A DNA stretch of 64,000 bases, taken from assembly GCF_016908395.1 (NCBI RefSeq), contig NZ_JAFBDU010000001.1:1364001-1428000 (forward strand). Reading direction: 5' to 3'. The stretch's first letter is position 1. Each line of letters starts with the position of its first letter. Source of the stretch: Metabacillus crassostreae (GTDB lineage: Bacteria > Bacillota > Bacilli > Bacillales > Bacillaceae). Of the stretch, positions 63,289 to 64,000 are shown piece after piece. Both the position numbers and the translations under genes were made by a program. The notes beneath the pieces are model-generated. The model was not told where the DNA came from. It worked only from the letters and a program-made list of their open reading frames with translations, and ran no database searches.

Positions 63289-64000
63289 TTATTGATTATA
63301 TTCCTTAACAACTTCTAAAAAGGCTTTTACTTGTTTTAATTGAAAGGAAGATTCAAAACCTAACAACCATGTATCACGTTCAATTTGATTGCCTTCTTCA
63401 TCAAGTAATGGAATTTTATAAACATCCTCCTGTTCTTCTTGCAACGTGACGGAAGGTAAAATAGCGTATCCGATTCCATTTAACGCCATTTGTTTGCATG
63501 TTTCTATTTGATCCACTACTATCGTTCTTTTAGGTGAAGTTTGAAATTGACGATGCCACCAATCCTGAATTTCTTGATAGTAGGAAGAATCACTTTTGAA
63601 TTGAATAAAAGGTCTTTCTGTATCGAGCACATCTTCAATTTTTTGGATTTCAGTATCAACTAAATATAGTGTATCTGTTAATAAATGCTGCTTCATTCCC
63701 TTCCATTCTGGGTTACCTCTTATAATACCGATATGCACGTGATCTTCATACATGCTTCTTAGTATTTCACTACTCCAGCCAGTTATGAGTGATATTTTTG
63801 CATGAGGATACTTTTGTACATATTTTTTCAATACCTCTGGTAACCAGTGTTGCCCAATAATAGAAGCAACAGCAAGTTTTAAGGTTCCATGCACCTCACC
63901 TTCAAGCTCTAGTATCTCGTCTTTCACTCTTTCTTCTTTCAGCACTACTTCCTTAGCATATGTTATTACTTTTTCACCAGCTGGAGTTAACGTTAGACCT
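63289..64000 (-). CDS. ccpC: LysR-family regulator CcpC (5' end beyond window)
   Basis: The C-terminal 237 residues of a LysR-type transcription regulator; the open frame runs to base 64000 without a start. The visible N-terminal part GLTLTPAGEKVITYAKEVVL is the end of the helix-turn-helix domain and linker helix, followed by the effector-binding domain (about 63300-63880). Position next to dapH equals B. subtilis ccpC (ykuM), the citrate-responsive repressor of citB and citZ. The flavodoxin genes ykuNOP of B. subtilis are absent between it and dapH. Identity as CcpC rests mainly on gene order. Confidence 0.8.
   Translation of the reverse strand, partial: GLTLTPAGEKVITYAKEVVLKEERVKDEILELEGEVHGTLKLAVASIIGQHWLPEVLKKYVQKYPHAKISLITGWSSEILRSMYEDHVHIGIIRGNPEWKGMKQHLLTDTLYLVDTEIQKIEDVLDTERPFIQFKSDSSYYQEIQDWWHRQFQTSPKRTIVVDQIETCKQMALNGIGYAILPSVTLQEEQEDVYKIPLLDEEGNQIERDTWLLGFESSFQLKQVKAFLEVVKEYNQ

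Overview
The window is a stretch of low-GC Firmicutes chromosome, best explained as a spore-forming, motile Bacillaceae species (Bacillus sensu lato). The support is AT-rich DNA with strong AGGAGG-type ribosome binding sites and frequent TTG/GTG starts, an H-type small acid-soluble spore protein (sspH), CcpA-type cre sites, GlnR/TnrA boxes and factor-independent terminators. The gene order also follows the B. subtilis 168 map as I remember it. Read right to left it runs ccpC, dapH, dapL, ykuS, ykuT, ykuU, ykuV, mobA, moeA, mobB, moaE, moaD, yknU, yknV, yknW, (fruR), fruK, fruA, sipT, ykpA, ykpB, ampS, ykpC, mreBH, ktrC. Accessory genes are spliced into this backbone. I see no prophage, insertion sequence with a transposase, CRISPR array, rRNA or tRNA.

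Layout. 1-9.8 kb: the 5' most of ktrC, an AbrB-family membrane protein, recQ, the secreted metalloprotease inhA, mreBH, ykpC and a small membrane protein. 9.9-20.2 kb: an acyl-CoA-dehydrogenase-like flavoenzyme, ampS, a CobW-type GTPase, ykpB, the lytST two-component system, the ABC-F ATPase ykpA and a small membrane protein. 20.3-26.4 kb: a CPBP protease-like membrane protein, a CstA-family transporter with an elaborate promoter, a DUF4349 lipoprotein, sipT and ohr. 26.4-30.8 kb: fruKA, a wrecked fruR and yknW. 31-38 kb: an ACT-domain malic enzyme, a second AbrB-family protein, a 52-residue protein and the yknUV exporter. 38.4-51.5 kb: a frameshifted grpB-like pseudogene, mscL, an MDR oxidoreductase, a chemoreceptor, an amt-DUF294-exonuclease operon, a BCCT transporter, a phosphoesterase and a lone lysyl-PG-synthase-like domain. 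51.9-64 kb: sspH, csp, a molybdenum-cofactor and molybdate operon, then the ykuV-to-ccpC block.

How parts work together. lytST has a cre site, and the cstA gene about 4 kb downstream has a cre site plus three direct repeats spaced exactly 21 bp apart, the geometry expected for a LytTR-domain regulator. Together they suggest a pyruvate-sensing and uptake circuit under CcpA control. The amt operon has two GlnR/TnrA boxes but no PII gene; it carries a DUF294 nucleotidyltransferase and a DEDDh exonuclease instead. The fructose operon keeps its kinase, permease and cre but has lost its repressor. mobA-moeA-mobB-moaE-moaD-modA-modB form one tight operon with neither moeB nor modC. mscL, mscS-type ykuT and the BCCT carrier give osmotic adaptation.

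Two families of short non-coding elements with terminal inverted repeats are scattered between genes (a ~185 bp family and a ~320 bp family), in intact and decayed copies. They are the main mobile-like DNA in the window.
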